A stretch of 64,000 nt of DNA from Ensifer sp. USDA 6670 (GCA_000421085.1 ATWE01000008.1:1-64000), one strand, 5' to 3'; positions 8,432 through 17,794 are shown, numbered from the stretch's first letter. Numbers and translations are program-made. Notes: generated from the letters alone by a model not told the origin.

Positions 8432-8761
8432 CTCGCCTCAAAGCGGAGCCGGCGGGGGGTGCCGGCTTCGCTGCCCATGGAGATTGGTGAGTAAACGAAC
8501 CGCAAAACGTCAAAGTAGAACCCTGTCTCGGCATGCTCTGACTTCAGCATCCGGATTCGTTAACTGGCGCTCGTGAGGAGAGGCGGCTTTGCAGGTCACG
8601 AGTTGCGATTAGCACACCACGGCACCGACAGTTGTTCCATGGACAAAGCTTGCCAAGAAAGGTGAACGTCCGCTTCGCGATCCCAGCACGGAACATACCG
8701 GCCGTATCGGCGAGCGGCAGCTACGGGCCGAAAGCGGACCCGAACACGTCGGCGAACCCTC
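8432..8761. other. Intergenic stretch after the binding protein gene
   Basis: No gene recognised. A hairpin with 7-base arms AGCCGGC (8447-8453) and GCCGGCT (8461-8467) directly after the binding protein stop may end its transcript, although no strong T-run follows. Inverted segments GTCCGCTT (8668-8675) and AAGCGGAC (8732-8739) enclose 56 bases; open frames across here look like shadows. Confidence 0.4.
8447..8467 (+). terminator. Possible terminator hairpin after the MocB-like gene
   Basis: Arms AGCCGGC and GCCGGCT close a 7-base G-rich loop 15 bases after the stop codon. The lack of a clear T-run makes this a weak call. Confidence 0.35.
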
Positions 8762-8968
8762 TTAGTGGTGAGCGGGGTGAAGGGCGGGGCGGAGAAGCCG
8801 GCTGAGAAAGCCCAAGAGGTTCGTGGCGATATCCCGTCGCAGGTGCTTCCGTCGGCGGCTCCCCGATTCCACCACACCTGCGTCAGCCGTCTGTTCGTCG
8901 TGATAGCCGCGCGGCGGTGCATAGATGTTGCCCTGGTTTAGGGACAGGATCGTCAAGGTCGAAAACAT
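8762..8968 (-). CDS. Small Arg-rich hypothetical protein
   Basis: Open frame for 68 residues on the minus strand, about 100 bases downstream of the TPR regulator gene and in the same direction. The ATG at 8968 has AAGGGAGC five bases upstream, which is the main argument for a real gene. The N-terminus is hydrophobic (MFSTLTILSL); the C-terminal half is rich in Arg and Leu. I do not recognise a family. A longer overlapping frame (8596-8922) looks like a shadow. Confidence 0.35.
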   Translation of the reverse strand: MFSTLTILSLNQGNIYAPPRGYHDEQTADAGVVESGSRRRKHLRRDIATNLLGFLSRLLRPALHPAHH

Positions 8969-9072
8969 GGTAGCTCCCTTCGCGCTCAGCGCATTGAGGA
9001 GCAGCCTCGATCAATATGGCCCTTCGGGTCTTGAATCGCTTTCCGAAAAAATCCGAAGTCTTCCAAAGATTA

Positions 9073-10611
9073 TCAGCCCTCCTCGAGGCCCGCCATCCGC
9101 AGCCCTTCCAGCATGGTGGCGATCCTCGTCGGGTCCTTGGCGGGCTGTCCAGCCTTGATGCGCGCGATCGTAACTGTTGGAGTGAGCTGTTTGAGCTCAC
9201 GGAGGTAGCGATGTGCCTCTTCCATGCGGCCGAGGTGGGCATTGGCCGCAATGAGCACCCAAAGAGTCGGATCGAAGTTCGGATTGCTTGCGAGCGCGCG
9301 GGCGGCCCAAGCAATCGCCTCGGCGTACTTGCCGCGAACCAGGTGCACATCAGCAATCCCGCAAAGCGAAAAATGCGCACCACGGTCACCGGGGCTTAGG
9401 CGGTTTGCCCTTCGGAAATAGGCAAGCGCCTCGTCCAGGCTGCCACAATGGAGATGAGCGATGCCCGCCCTGACCAAGACCATCAGGTTGTTAGGGTTGG
9501 CTCTCGCCGCCGACTGCAGGACCGCTACTGCCCAGTCGTAGTCCTTTGCGGTCTGCAGCAACGCGACGCCACAATGCGCCATCACCATCGCATCGCCGGC
9601 CGCGTGTTCGAGCCCACGACGCGCCAGCGCTGCACATACCTGCACGTCATCCTCGCCGAGCGGCGGCCAGCCCATCGTGTGGCGATGTTCGAGTGCCCAG
9701 GCGGCATGGGCAAGCAGCAGCGCATTATCAGGCTCCGCCTCCAGCCCTTGCAACAGGAGCATGTAGGCGTCCGCGTTGTCTCTTTCGGACTCCGACGAGA
9801 TCTTCGCCAGCGCCCTTAGATAGATGTCGTAGGCGGATATGCTGCCCGGCCGCTCTCGCCGCGATCGCTCGATCTCGGCGGCTTGGATGTGAGGTTCAAC
9901 CAGCATCGCGACGCTCTCGGTGATCCGATCTTGGAAGTCGAATATGTCGTTCAGTTCCCCGTCGAAGCTCTCTGCCCAGAGCTGCGCTCCGCTGCCTCCG
10001 TCAACGATACGCGCCGCAATTCTTAGCCGATTGCCAGATCGCCTAATGCTTCCTTCAAGCGCATAGTTGACGCCGAGTTCCTTCGCCACGTGCCGGACAT
10101 CCGCTGGTCTGTCCTTATAAGCAAAAGAGGAATGGCGGGAGACCACAGCGAAGCTCTTGAAACGGCTGAGCGCCGTGATGATGTCATCGACAACACCGTT
10201 CGCGAAATAATCCTGTTCCTGATCGCGGGCGGCAATGGCAAAGGGCAGAACAGCGATCAAGGGCCTAGTCAGAGGAACGGAATCCCCCTCTCTGGTGTCC
10301 ACCCACGAAGGGACCAGCCGATAACCGAGGCGCGGCACTGTCGCGATCCATTCCAATCCGTTTGGGGCTGTGCCAAGCGCTTTGCGCAGGGCCGCTATCT
10401 GGACGGTAAGGTTGCTCTCCTCAACATTCGTGCCGGGCCAGACTCGTTCCATTAGGTCGGTCTTGGACACGACCGCTCCTCCGGCCTCCAGCAGAGCTTC
10501 GAGCAGCGCGAGGCCGCGCTGGCCAAGAGCCACCGCTTTGCCGTTCCGACGCAGCAGACCGCGGCGTGGTTCGAACACAAACTCACCGAAGGCATGCAAC
10601 TGCTCGACCAT
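9073..10611 (-). CDS. Winged-helix regulator with TolB-like and TPR domains
   Basis: A 512-residue CadC-like protein. Residues 1-105 form an OmpR/PhoB-type winged-helix DNA-binding domain (Trans_reg_C), ending in the typical TVPRLGYRLVP. Residues 115-240 form a TolB-like domain (IAVLPFAIA, then VNYALEGSIRRSGNRLRI), and the rest is a TPR-type helical repeat. There is no membrane segment, unlike CadC. It is divergent from the P450 gene and probably regulates it or itself. The TolB-TPR part is clearly paralogous to that of the cyclase protein at 12460-14181, with the N-terminal output domain swapped. Signal and targets are unknown. Confidence 0.75.
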   Translation of the reverse strand: MVEQLHAFGEFVFEPRRGLLRRNGKAVALGQRGLALLEALLEAGGAVVSKTDLMERVWPGTNVEESNLTVQIAALRKALGTAPNGLEWIATVPRLGYRLVPSWVDTREGDSVPLTRPLIAVLPFAIAARDQEQDYFANGVVDDIITALSRFKSFAVVSRHSSFAYKDRPADVRHVAKELGVNYALEGSIRRSGNRLRIAARIVDGGSGAQLWAESFDGELNDIFDFQDRITESVAMLVEPHIQAAEIERSRRERPGSISAYDIYLRALAKISSESERDNADAYMLLLQGLEAEPDNALLLAHAAWALEHRHTMGWPPLGEDDVQVCAALARRGLEHAAGDAMVMAHCGVALLQTAKDYDWAVAVLQSAARANPNNLMVLVRAGIAHLHCGSLDEALAYFRRANRLSPGDRGAHFSLCGIADVHLVRGKYAEAIAWAARALASNPNFDPTLWVLIAANAHLGRMEEAHRYLRELKQLTPTVTIARIKAGQPAKDPTRIATMLEGLRMAGLEEG

Positions 10612-10891
10612 GACGTGAAAATAGACCGTTTGTTAAAAGGTCGACAATAGGCCGATCCTACTCATTCCTGGTCTTGTCCCTGTAAGTCGCCCTAGGGTGG
10701 AAACAAGAAGTCCAACGCACAGGCTCGGAACAGCCGCTTTTGCTGGAGGAACCGGCCTTCGCAGGATTGCTCGAACTCAAGCCGCCCTTCGTGTACATCT
10801 CCAGCGCTGGTTCCCATATACCTTACTGCCCTACCGAGCGGATTCGCGCGAATCGCGATGGCCCTTCCAGCAAGCTCTCGGAGTGACGAGC

Positions 10892-12112
10892 ATGATCGAG
10901 CCGCATGATTTCGATGTCCTGTCGCCGGAGTTCCACGCGAATCCCCTCCCCACGTTCGACCGCATGCGAGCGGAGGGCGCCGTTGTTCGCATGAAGTTGC
11001 CGATTCTCGGCCGCACGTGGTTCGCGGTCGCACATGACGCCTGTGCGGCGCTGTTGAAGGATCACGAGAGCTTCGCGCGCGACCCCGCCAATGCGGGGAG
11101 CAGGACACAGGCGCGAATTCTGAAGTTCCTACCGCGGACCATCGGCCTTCTGGCATTGAACATGATCGGCTACGACGACCCCGAGCACCGCCGTCTGCGG
11201 GGTCTCGTCGACCAGTCGTTCCAGCGTCGTTCGATTGAGGTCATGAAGCCGATGATCACGCAAATCGCCGATCGGCTCCTCGATCGCCTGGATGGAAAGA
11301 GGGAGGCCGATCTCATGTCCGAGTTCTGCCGGGACCTGCCGCTTTCGGTGATCTGCGCGGTGCTCGGCCTGCCGGAGCAGGATCACGATCGCTTCAAGAG
11401 ATGGCTCGGCGGTCTGACGGACACTGCCAATTTCGGCGCCATCATCCGCGCCGTTCCCGGCGTTGTCCGTGTAGTGCGTTATCTCCGCCGCGTCTCGCGA
11501 CCGGGAGGCCGAGCCTTGCCTGACGGCCTGGTCGCCGCCTTGCGCGATGCCGAAACGGATGGGCAGACGCTCAGTGAGGACGAACTTGTCTCGATGATCT
11601 TCCTGCTCTTCGGAGCTGGGCAGGAAACCACCACGCATCTGATTGCCGGCGGGCTTTTCGCGCTACTGTCGCATGAGGATGAACTGCTTCGGCTGCAGAA
11701 TGATCCAAGCCTGATGCCCACCTGTGTCGAGGAGTGCCTGCGCTACGTATCGCCGGTGCAGATGACGAAGCCGCGCTTCGCGAGGCGCGACATGAGTTGG
11801 CAGGGACAGCAATTTCGCCGCGGTGACATGATCGCCGCTTTCCTGGCGGCGGCCAACTGCGATCCTGCCAAGTTCGAGCACCCGCACCGTTTCGACATCA
11901 CGCGCCACCCGAATCCGCACCTCTCCTTCGGTACTGGAGTGCATTTCTGCCTCGGGTTCCAACTCGCGCGGGCAGAGGCGGCAATCGCGTTCGGACGCAT
12001 CCTTACGCGCTTTCCAGACATGAGCCTGGACAGCGACATATCAAACATCAGGTGGCGCAAGCGCCTTGGGATTCGCGCCCTGGCACAACTGCCCGTGAAG
12101 CTCGCGGCGTGA
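10892..12112 (+). CDS. Cytochrome P450
   Basis: Soluble bacterial P450 of 406 residues. The heme-binding loop FGTGVHFCLG supplies the thiolate cysteine near residue 350, the I-helix oxygen-activation motif is AGQETT near 240, and the K-helix ExxR is EECLR near 280. I start at the ATG at 10892 (GGAG about 8 bases upstream; normal P450 N-terminus) rather than at 10697. No ferredoxin or reductase gene is adjacent, so redox partners must be encoded elsewhere; the MocE/MocF-like pair at 2661-5061 is a remote possibility only. The substrate cannot be read from sequence. Confidence 0.9.
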   Translation: MIEPHDFDVLSPEFHANPLPTFDRMRAEGAVVRMKLPILGRTWFAVAHDACAALLKDHESFARDPANAGSRTQARILKFLPRTIGLLALNMIGYDDPEHRRLRGLVDQSFQRRSIEVMKPMITQIADRLLDRLDGKREADLMSEFCRDLPLSVICAVLGLPEQDHDRFKRWLGGLTDTANFGAIIRAVPGVVRVVRYLRRVSRPGGRALPDGLVAALRDAETDGQTLSEDELVSMIFLLFGAGQETTTHLIAGGLFALLSHEDELLRLQNDPSLMPTCVEECLRYVSPVQMTKPRFARRDMSWQGQQFRRGDMIAAFLAAANCDPAKFEHPHRFDITRHPNPHLSFGTGVHFCLGFQLARAEAAIAFGRILTRFPDMSLDSDISNIRWRKRLGIRALAQLPVKLAA

Positions 12113-12459
12113 AGCTGAAGTGTCGGCTGGTGCTCCAATCTTCGGCGCGGTAGTGGCGCAATGACCAATGACCGGACGTGCGGCCGAGATATGGGGGAGG
12201 TCCCTGCCTGCTTTCCGCACCACTCAGGACGTTCGCGCCAAGACTCGGAAATGACCGGACGGGTGAAGGTTTTTCAACGCGTGCGGAAACAGGCCCAGCC
12301 GTCACCGTCACGCCACGGCCCGCATCAAAAAACCTTCACCGTTGCGGAAGTCGACACTGACAGCAGTTCGGTTCTGCTGTGTTGCATACGCGAACAGCGG
12401 GGATCATAGTCGTCCTCGCGTTCTAGGTTTGGACGCGCTCAGTGGCGATAGGCATCGTC
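12113..12459. other. Intergenic stretch with palindromic repeat
   Basis: Gap between the P450 and cyclase genes. No protein gene is recognised. Its main content is the RIME-like palindrome at 12262-12340. The promoter of the cyclase gene should lie in the last 100 bases. Confidence 0.5.
12262..12340. repeat. RIME-like intergenic palindrome, copy 2
   Basis: Perfect 13-base inverted arms GGTGAAGGTTTTT (12262-12274) and AAAAACCTTCACC (12328-12340). The right arm with its inner flank (GGCCCGCATC) nearly repeats the sequence at 2549-2567. The outer flank ATGACCGGAC matches, in reverse complement, the TCCGGTCATT beside copy 1. Two related copies 10 kb apart support a dispersed rhizobial repeat family. 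Confidence 0.6.
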
Positions 12460-14181
12460 ATGAATCGGAAGCTTGTGGCGATTTTGGCCGCGGATGTGGT
12501 TGGCTACTCGGCGCTTATGGAACGCGACGAGAAAGGCACATTTGTGCGGCTCAAATTATACCACACCGAACTGTTCGAGCCCGAAATCAAGAAGCGCCAT
12601 GGTCGCGTGTTCAAGCTCATGGGCGACGGGCTCCTGGCGGAATTTGCAAGCGTCGTCGACGCGGTCGAATGCGCAGCCACGGTCCAGCAGGAACTGGCGA
12701 AGCGCAACGCAGACGTGATGCAGGACGAGAGGATCGATCTGCGCATCGGCGTCAACCTCGGTGACGTCATCGTTGAGGGGAAGGATCGCCACGGCGACGG
12801 GGTCAACATCGCCTGCCGCCTGCAAAGCCTCGCCGCGCCTGGCGGCATTGTCATCTCGGGTACCGCCTACGATCAGGTCAGGAACAAGCTCGATGCCAGG
12901 TTCGAATTCCTGGGTGAGCAGCGGGTGAAGAATATTACCGAGCCGGTTCGAGTCTATGAGGTCAAGGGTATACCGACCGCGACCGTTGTGAACGCAGCGC
13001 GAGTGGAAGCCATGGCCAAGCCAGCAATTGCCGTTCTTCCCTTCGCCAACATGTCGGGCGATCCTGAGCAACAGTATTTTTCCGATGGTGTCACCGAGGA
13101 CATCATCACTGAACTTTCTCGTTTTCACTCCCTCCTCGTGATCGCGCGCAATTCATCTTTCCAGTATCGCGACAAGGCGGTCGATGTCAGGCGCATCGCC
13201 CGCGAACTTGGCGTCCGCTACGTCATTGAAGGCAGTGTCCGGAAGATCACCCCCCGCATCAGGATCACATCGCAGCTGATTGATGCCGGAACCGGAAATC
13301 ACCTGTGGGGGGAACACTACGATCGCAACATCGAAGAGTTGTTTGAAGTGCAAGACGAAGTGACGCGCACTATCGTCGCGACGCTTGTCGGGCGGCTAGA
13401 GGACGCCGAAATCAAGAGCGCTTCAAGCAGGCGACACGGTAATCTGCCAGCCCACGACTGTCTGCTGCGCGGCGTCCAGCATCTGCGTGGATACGAACCC
13501 GATGACAACCGACGCGCCCGCGAGTTCTTCGAGCAGGCGGTTGCGCTCGATCCCAAATATGCACTGGCTCACGCATATCTCGCTCTATCTCTCCTGGTCG
13601 AAAACGGCTATTCCAACGCACCCGAGGACATCAAACAGGCCGCTCTCGACAGAGCGCTCCTCGCGGTGCGGCTCGATCCGTACGAAAGCCGCTGTCACGT
13701 GTTCCTCGGACAAGTTTATCGTTTTCGGGAAGAGTTCGACCTTGCCATTGCCTCAATGGAGCGCGGCGTCGGTTTTAACCCCAATGATGCAAACGGGATT
13801 GCCCATCTTGCGGGCGTCTTAGGCGTGTCGGGCCGCGGTGAAGAGGCGTTGGAACTGCTCCATCAGGCGACGCGTCTTAACCCTTATCATCCGGACTGGT
13901 ACTGGGGAATTCGCGTCTACAGTCTTTATGCACTGAGGCGCTACGAAGAATGCCTGACGGCCAGCCGCAACTACACTCAGCGCAAACGGCCTTGGAACCT
14001 GGCTCGCGAAGCGGCCTGCCTAGCTAAACTCGGGCGCTCGGACGAGGCGAAGGCGGTGGCGGCCGAGGTGCTACGCCTCAAACCGACGTTCCGCGTGAAC
14101 ACCGAAATGCCAAAGTACAAATTCGCAACCGATGCCGAGCGTCTGCGCGAGGGGTTGCGCCAGGCTGGACTGCCCGAATGA
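12460..14181 (+). CDS. Class III nucleotide cyclase with TolB-like and TPR domains
   Basis: A 573-residue protein of a type that is highly multiplied in Sinorhizobium. The N-terminal class III adenylate/guanylate cyclase domain (residues 1-175) has the two metal-binding aspartates in LAADVVGYS and MGDGLLAEF and the segment HGDGVNIACRL. A TolB-like domain follows (IAVLPFANMSGDPEQQYFSDG and onward, about 190-310), then TPR repeats to the end. It would make cAMP in the cytoplasm under control of the C-terminal domains. I choose the ATG at 12460 (MNRKLVAILAAD, the family's usual beginning) over the GTG at 12442; neither has a strong ribosome site. Catalytic activity is not shown. Confidence 0.8.
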   Translation: MNRKLVAILAADVVGYSALMERDEKGTFVRLKLYHTELFEPEIKKRHGRVFKLMGDGLLAEFASVVDAVECAATVQQELAKRNADVMQDERIDLRIGVNLGDVIVEGKDRHGDGVNIACRLQSLAAPGGIVISGTAYDQVRNKLDARFEFLGEQRVKNITEPVRVYEVKGIPTATVVNAARVEAMAKPAIAVLPFANMSGDPEQQYFSDGVTEDIITELSRFHSLLVIARNSSFQYRDKAVDVRRIARELGVRYVIEGSVRKITPRIRITSQLIDAGTGNHLWGEHYDRNIEELFEVQDEVTRTIVATLVGRLEDAEIKSASSRRHGNLPAHDCLLRGVQHLRGYEPDDNRRAREFFEQAVALDPKYALAHAYLALSLLVENGYSNAPEDIKQAALDRALLAVRLDPYESRCHVFLGQVYRFREEFDLAIASMERGVGFNPNDANGIAHLAGVLGVSGRGEEALELLHQATRLNPYHPDWYWGIRVYSLYALRRYEECLTASRNYTQRKRPWNLAREAACLAKLGRSDEAKAVAAEVLRLKPTFRVNTEMPKYKFATDAERLREGLRQAGLPE

Positions 14182-14304
14182 CCGTCATTCCCACCGGAGC
14201 AGCCGTTCCCAATCTAGCTGCCGAGCGTGGTCTACGGGTCGAACTCTGGCCTTCAGCGGGCGGCCATATGGCGGCGCCTCTGTTCGAAGCGCCGCCATTG
14301 AGCA

Positions 14305-14900
14305 CTACAAATCAACTTGCTCAGAGATGGCTAAGGCGTCATCGACCTCGATCCCGAGGTACTGCACGGTGCTTTCCAGTTTCTTGTGCCCGAGCAAGAG
14401 CTGGACGGCGCGCAGGTTGCCTGTCTTCTTGTAGATATGTGCCGCCTTCGTCCGCCTCATTGAATGCGTGCCGTAGCGTCTGGGATCAAGCCCGATGCTG
14501 GACACCAATCCTTCGACAACCCTGCTATATTGCCGCGTCGACAGATGCGGCTTTGTGTGCACGCGGCTCGGGAACAGATAATCCCGTTCACCGAGTCTGC
14601 GATTTCAATCCATGCGCCGACAGACTCCCGCGTTTGATCGGTCAATTCGAATTGCACGGGTCGTCCAGTCTTCTTCTGAATAATGATCGCCCGGTCGCGA
14701 ACCCTCCCGGAAATCGAAACATCACCAACTGAGATCGCGACGAGATCACAAGCGCGCAATTTGCTGTCGATCGCGAGGTTGAACAGCGCCAGATCGCGCA
14801 CCGCGCTCGACATCTGAAGGCGGGTACGGATGGCCCAGACCTCTCTCGGCTTCAATGGGGGTTTCTGACCGATGACGCGGCCCGAGTCCCAGCTAGACAT
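14305..14900 (-). pseudogene. Tyrosine recombinase/integrase broken by a frameshift
   Basis: Two minus-strand frames make one phage-integrase protein of about 200 residues. The first part (from the ATG at 14900, SSWDSGRVIGQKPP) carries the N-terminal half and the first catalytic Arg in LRACDL. The second part (ending 14305) carries HSMRRTK, LLGHKKLEST and the nucleophile Tyr in VQYLG. The frames meet near 14580, where a one-base change shifts reading just before a segment that would read DYLFPSRVHTK. It is convergent with the cyclase gene. A sequencing error at one base is an alternative explanation. Confidence 0.7.
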
Positions 14901-15217
14901 AGCCTTCCTCCTAGAAGCCACCCCCCACACCGCAGCGCTCAACTTTCAAGCGGACGGATGCTACTTCGGGAAGCGTTTCTCGGGTGGAGACGGCCCTGCA
15001 TCCTACTCATCTGAACGAGCAAGTTGCGCCAGAAGCGGACGTTCAGTTGACAGACGCCCGGAGAGGCGCGGTTGAGACGGGACAGGTTGGTCATCGCTCC
15101 GCCGAGTGTTGCCGTGCTCGATGTTGTCACGCGTGAGACCAAGCCGTGTCAGCAAGCGGGCTATTTGCCGAATTCACGAAGTAACGTAGGATGACGTCGT
15201 CAGTGTGGGGGGACGCA
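14901..15217. other. Intergenic stretch upstream of the flavoprotein gene
   Basis: Lies between the divergent integrase remnant and the flavoprotein gene. No gene or clear signal recognised. A GGGGGGA run at 15207-15213 serves as ribosome site for the next gene. Confidence 0.4.
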
Positions 15218-16462
15218 ATGACGGGCGAAACGGACATTCTTGACGCCGTGGTCGTCGGTGCTGGCTGGGCGGGGCTAGGCGTCAGTCATGCGCTGATGCA
15301 GCGCGGCTTGCGTCACAAAGTACTGGAACGAGGTCGTATTGGTGAGACCTGGCGGACGCAACGCTGGGACTCCTTTCGTCTAAATATACCGAACGTTCAA
15401 ACAGTCATGCCCGGGGATACCTATACCGGCTCCGATCCCGACGGTGCGATGACAAGCGGCGAGTTCGTTGCGCTGTTGGAGGACTATGCCCGCCGCCATG
15501 GCCTGCCGGTGGAAACGGGTACGCCGGTGACCGACCTTGTCGCGAGCGGTGGCTTGTACCGGCTGACCATTCCGCGTGGCTTGCTGTGGACGAGGAATGT
15601 GGTGATCGCCAGCAGTAACCAGAATTGCCCGACGCGCCCGCCTTTCTCGGCTTTGTTGCCGTCCGACATCCACCAGATTAACGCATCGACCTATCGCAAC
15701 GCATCTGATCTCGACAGTGGAGCCGTGTTGGTGGTCGGCAGCGCCCAGTCGGGCGGCCAGATCGCCGAGGACCTGGTCCTGGCGGGGCGAACCGTGTTTC
15801 TTGCAACCGGCCGGGTCGGCCGGCTACCCCGGACGTACCGAGGTCGTCACATCAGTGTCTGGATGGTCCTTACCGGACTGATAGATATGACGCGTAGCGA
15901 AATACTTGAACAGGGACCCATCCCTGGAAGGCCGCTGCAAGGCGCGCTCCGGACGATCAGCCTGCAATCCCTCAGTGCGCAAGGCGTTGTCCTGCTCGGT
16001 CGTCTCACGGGCGTCGACGACGGCTGCCTCTCGTTCAGCGACGAGGCGGAAGAGCATGTTCGCCATGCGGACGAGGGCTCCGCTAGGATTCGAAGCTTGG
16101 TCGACGAGTACATCGGGCGCAACGGGATCGATGCCCCTCCGGCCGAGCCGGACCCGGCAGAGGTGATCAGCGCGGTGCTGCCGGATCCGCCTATCCGATC
16201 GATTGATCTCGCCGCACAGGGGATCACAACCGTGATCTGGTGCACCGGGTTCAAAGGGGATTTCGAGTGGGTGCGCGTTCCCAAGGTGCTCGATGCCCAA
16301 GGTCAGCTATCATACGAAAACGGGTTGTCGGGCGTCCCTGGTGTGTATTTTGCCGGCCTGCCTTTTGCGATCTCGCGACGGTCGGGCACAATATTGGCAA
16401 TCGCGGAGGAAGCAGCCCTGTTGGCCGACGATATCCTGCGTCGGTTAAACACCCACCCCTAA
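15218..16462 (+). CDS. FAD-dependent monooxygenase-like oxidoreductase
   Basis: A 414-residue flavoprotein related to flavin-containing monooxygenases and CzcO-type proteins. The FAD fold is VVVGAGWAGLG near residue 10, a second nucleotide fold is VLVVGSAQSGGQIAEDL near 170, and a late IWCTGFKGDFEW matches the family's ATG-like motif. Start is the ATG at 15218 behind GGGGGGA; the frame extends to 15191. It stands alone between an integrase remnant and paaX. Natural substrate unknown; such enzymes oxygenate carbonyl, sulfur or nitrogen centres. Confidence 0.75.
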   Translation: MTGETDILDAVVVGAGWAGLGVSHALMQRGLRHKVLERGRIGETWRTQRWDSFRLNIPNVQTVMPGDTYTGSDPDGAMTSGEFVALLEDYARRHGLPVETGTPVTDLVASGGLYRLTIPRGLLWTRNVVIASSNQNCPTRPPFSALLPSDIHQINASTYRNASDLDSGAVLVVGSAQSGGQIAEDLVLAGRTVFLATGRVGRLPRTYRGRHISVWMVLTGLIDMTRSEILEQGPIPGRPLQGALRTISLQSLSAQGVVLLGRLTGVDDGCLSFSDEAEEHVRHADEGSARIRSLVDEYIGRNGIDAPPAEPDPAEVISAVLPDPPIRSIDLAAQGITTVIWCTGFKGDFEWVRVPKVLDAQGQLSYENGLSGVPGVYFAGLPFAISRRSGTILAIAEEAALLADDILRRLNTHP

Positions 16463-16668
16463 CACCGGATTCAGTGATGAAACGCCCAAGCGAATGTCAT
16501 CCGGGAGGCGGCTTCCCCTCTCGCGAGATTCGATCCGTTAAAGTGAATGGCCGCTTTGGACCGGGAGCGGACGTAGGTGGCATTTGCTACATAATTCCGC
16601 AGCTTTCCTGGAAGTGCTCTAATCGGAGGCGGTGAGGAACCGTGCGGTAGATCTCCAAAGGTGGTCGG

Positions 16669-17589
16669 ATGCAGGCGAAAGGTGAAAATTCTGCAGAGCA
16701 GGGCTCTAGGGTCATTCGAGCAATTTTGGATGAAACGCCGCTCAAGGCCGCAAGCTTCATCGTCACCATTTACGGCGACGTGGTGGAGCCGCGCGGCGGC
16801 GCGATCTGGATCGGCAACCTGATCGAGATCTGCGCCGGCGTCGGTATCAGCGAGACGCTTGTGAGAACAGCCGTGTCCCGTCTCGTCGCCGCCGGCCAGC
16901 TTGCCGGAGAGCGGGAGGGGCGGCGCGGTTTCTATCGGCTGACGGATGCCGCACGCGCGGAATTCGCCGCGGCGGCGCGGGTGATCTTCGGGCCGCCGGA
17001 GGAAGCGAGCTGGCACTTCGTGCAGCTGATGGGTTCGTCGGCCGAGGAACGGATGCAGATGCTCGAGCGCTCCGGCCATGCGCGGCTGGGCCCCCGGCTC
17101 ACGGTCGGCGTGCGGCCGCTGCCGAGCGCGATCATGCCCGCCGTGGTCTTCCGCGCGGAGCCTGCCCAAGGCGCGAGCGAGTTGAAGGCCTTTGCCGCGG
17201 GCTGTTGGGACCTCGAACCTCACGTGCAGGCGTACCGGCGGTTCCTCGCCTGCTTCGGCAGGCTCGCCGATCTTTCGGATACCGATACGGCGATTGCTCC
17301 CGCTGACTGCCTTTCTGCGCGCCTCCTCATGGTACACCAGTTCCGCTTCGTGACGCTCCGCGAGCCGCGCCTGCCGGCCGAAATTCTGCCCGCTGATTGG
17401 CCGGGCGACGAAGCCCGCCGCCTGTTCGCCCGGCTATACCTCAGCCTGTCTCCTCAGGCGGACCTGCATGTTGCGCGGAACTGCGTCACGCTGACGGGTC
17501 CGCTGCCGAAGGCGACGGGGGCGACGGAGCATCGGCTTCGAATGCTGAGCGGCGAAGCTGCGCCTGGGAAAGCTGCCGACTCCGCTTGA
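16669..17589 (+). CDS. paaX: PaaX-type transcriptional repressor of phenylacetate catabolism
   Basis: A 306-residue PaaX-family regulator. The N-terminal winged helix (about 25-90, with GISETLVRTAVSRLVAAGQL) is followed by the central PaaX domain and a C-terminal domain ending near 280. In E. coli PaaX represses paa operons until phenylacetyl-CoA binds. Its place just upstream of paaABCDE supports the same role here. The gap of about 200 bases to paaA holds an inverted repeat that could be its operator. An AAGGTGG ribosome site precedes the ATG. Confidence 0.9.
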   Translation: MQAKGENSAEQGSRVIRAILDETPLKAASFIVTIYGDVVEPRGGAIWIGNLIEICAGVGISETLVRTAVSRLVAAGQLAGEREGRRGFYRLTDAARAEFAAAARVIFGPPEEASWHFVQLMGSSAEERMQMLERSGHARLGPRLTVGVRPLPSAIMPAVVFRAEPAQGASELKAFAAGCWDLEPHVQAYRRFLACFGRLADLSDTDTAIAPADCLSARLLMVHQFRFVTLREPRLPAEILPADWPGDEARRLFARLYLSLSPQADLHVARNCVTLTGPLPKATGATEHRLRMLSGEAAPGKAADSA

Positions 17590-17669
17590 CCTGCCGCCCT
17601 CCTTCGCTCCTCATTCGTGTGGCGAGTGCGACGGCGGACGAAAAAGACCCGCCGATCTCATCCTATTAA

Positions 17670-17710
17670 ATGTCACAGAAAATTGTCTAAATGACGTTGA
17701 AGTGTGACAT
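17670..17710. promoter_or_regulatory. Candidate operator upstream of paaA
   Basis: Perfect inverted 8-base arms ATGTCACA (17670-17677) and TGTGACAT (17703-17710), starting 33 bases apart, about three helical turns, which would place both half-sites on one DNA face. A separate imperfect palindrome TCGATCGGTCGA lies shortly downstream (about 17730-17741). PaaX is the obvious candidate protein; binding is inferred. Confidence 0.45.
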
Positions 17711-17794
17711 CTCCTGCGCTAAATTCTAATCGATCGGTCGAAAGGAACTGCATCGACATCACTCCCAAACGCCTCCGGCGGAGGAGAGAGCAGC

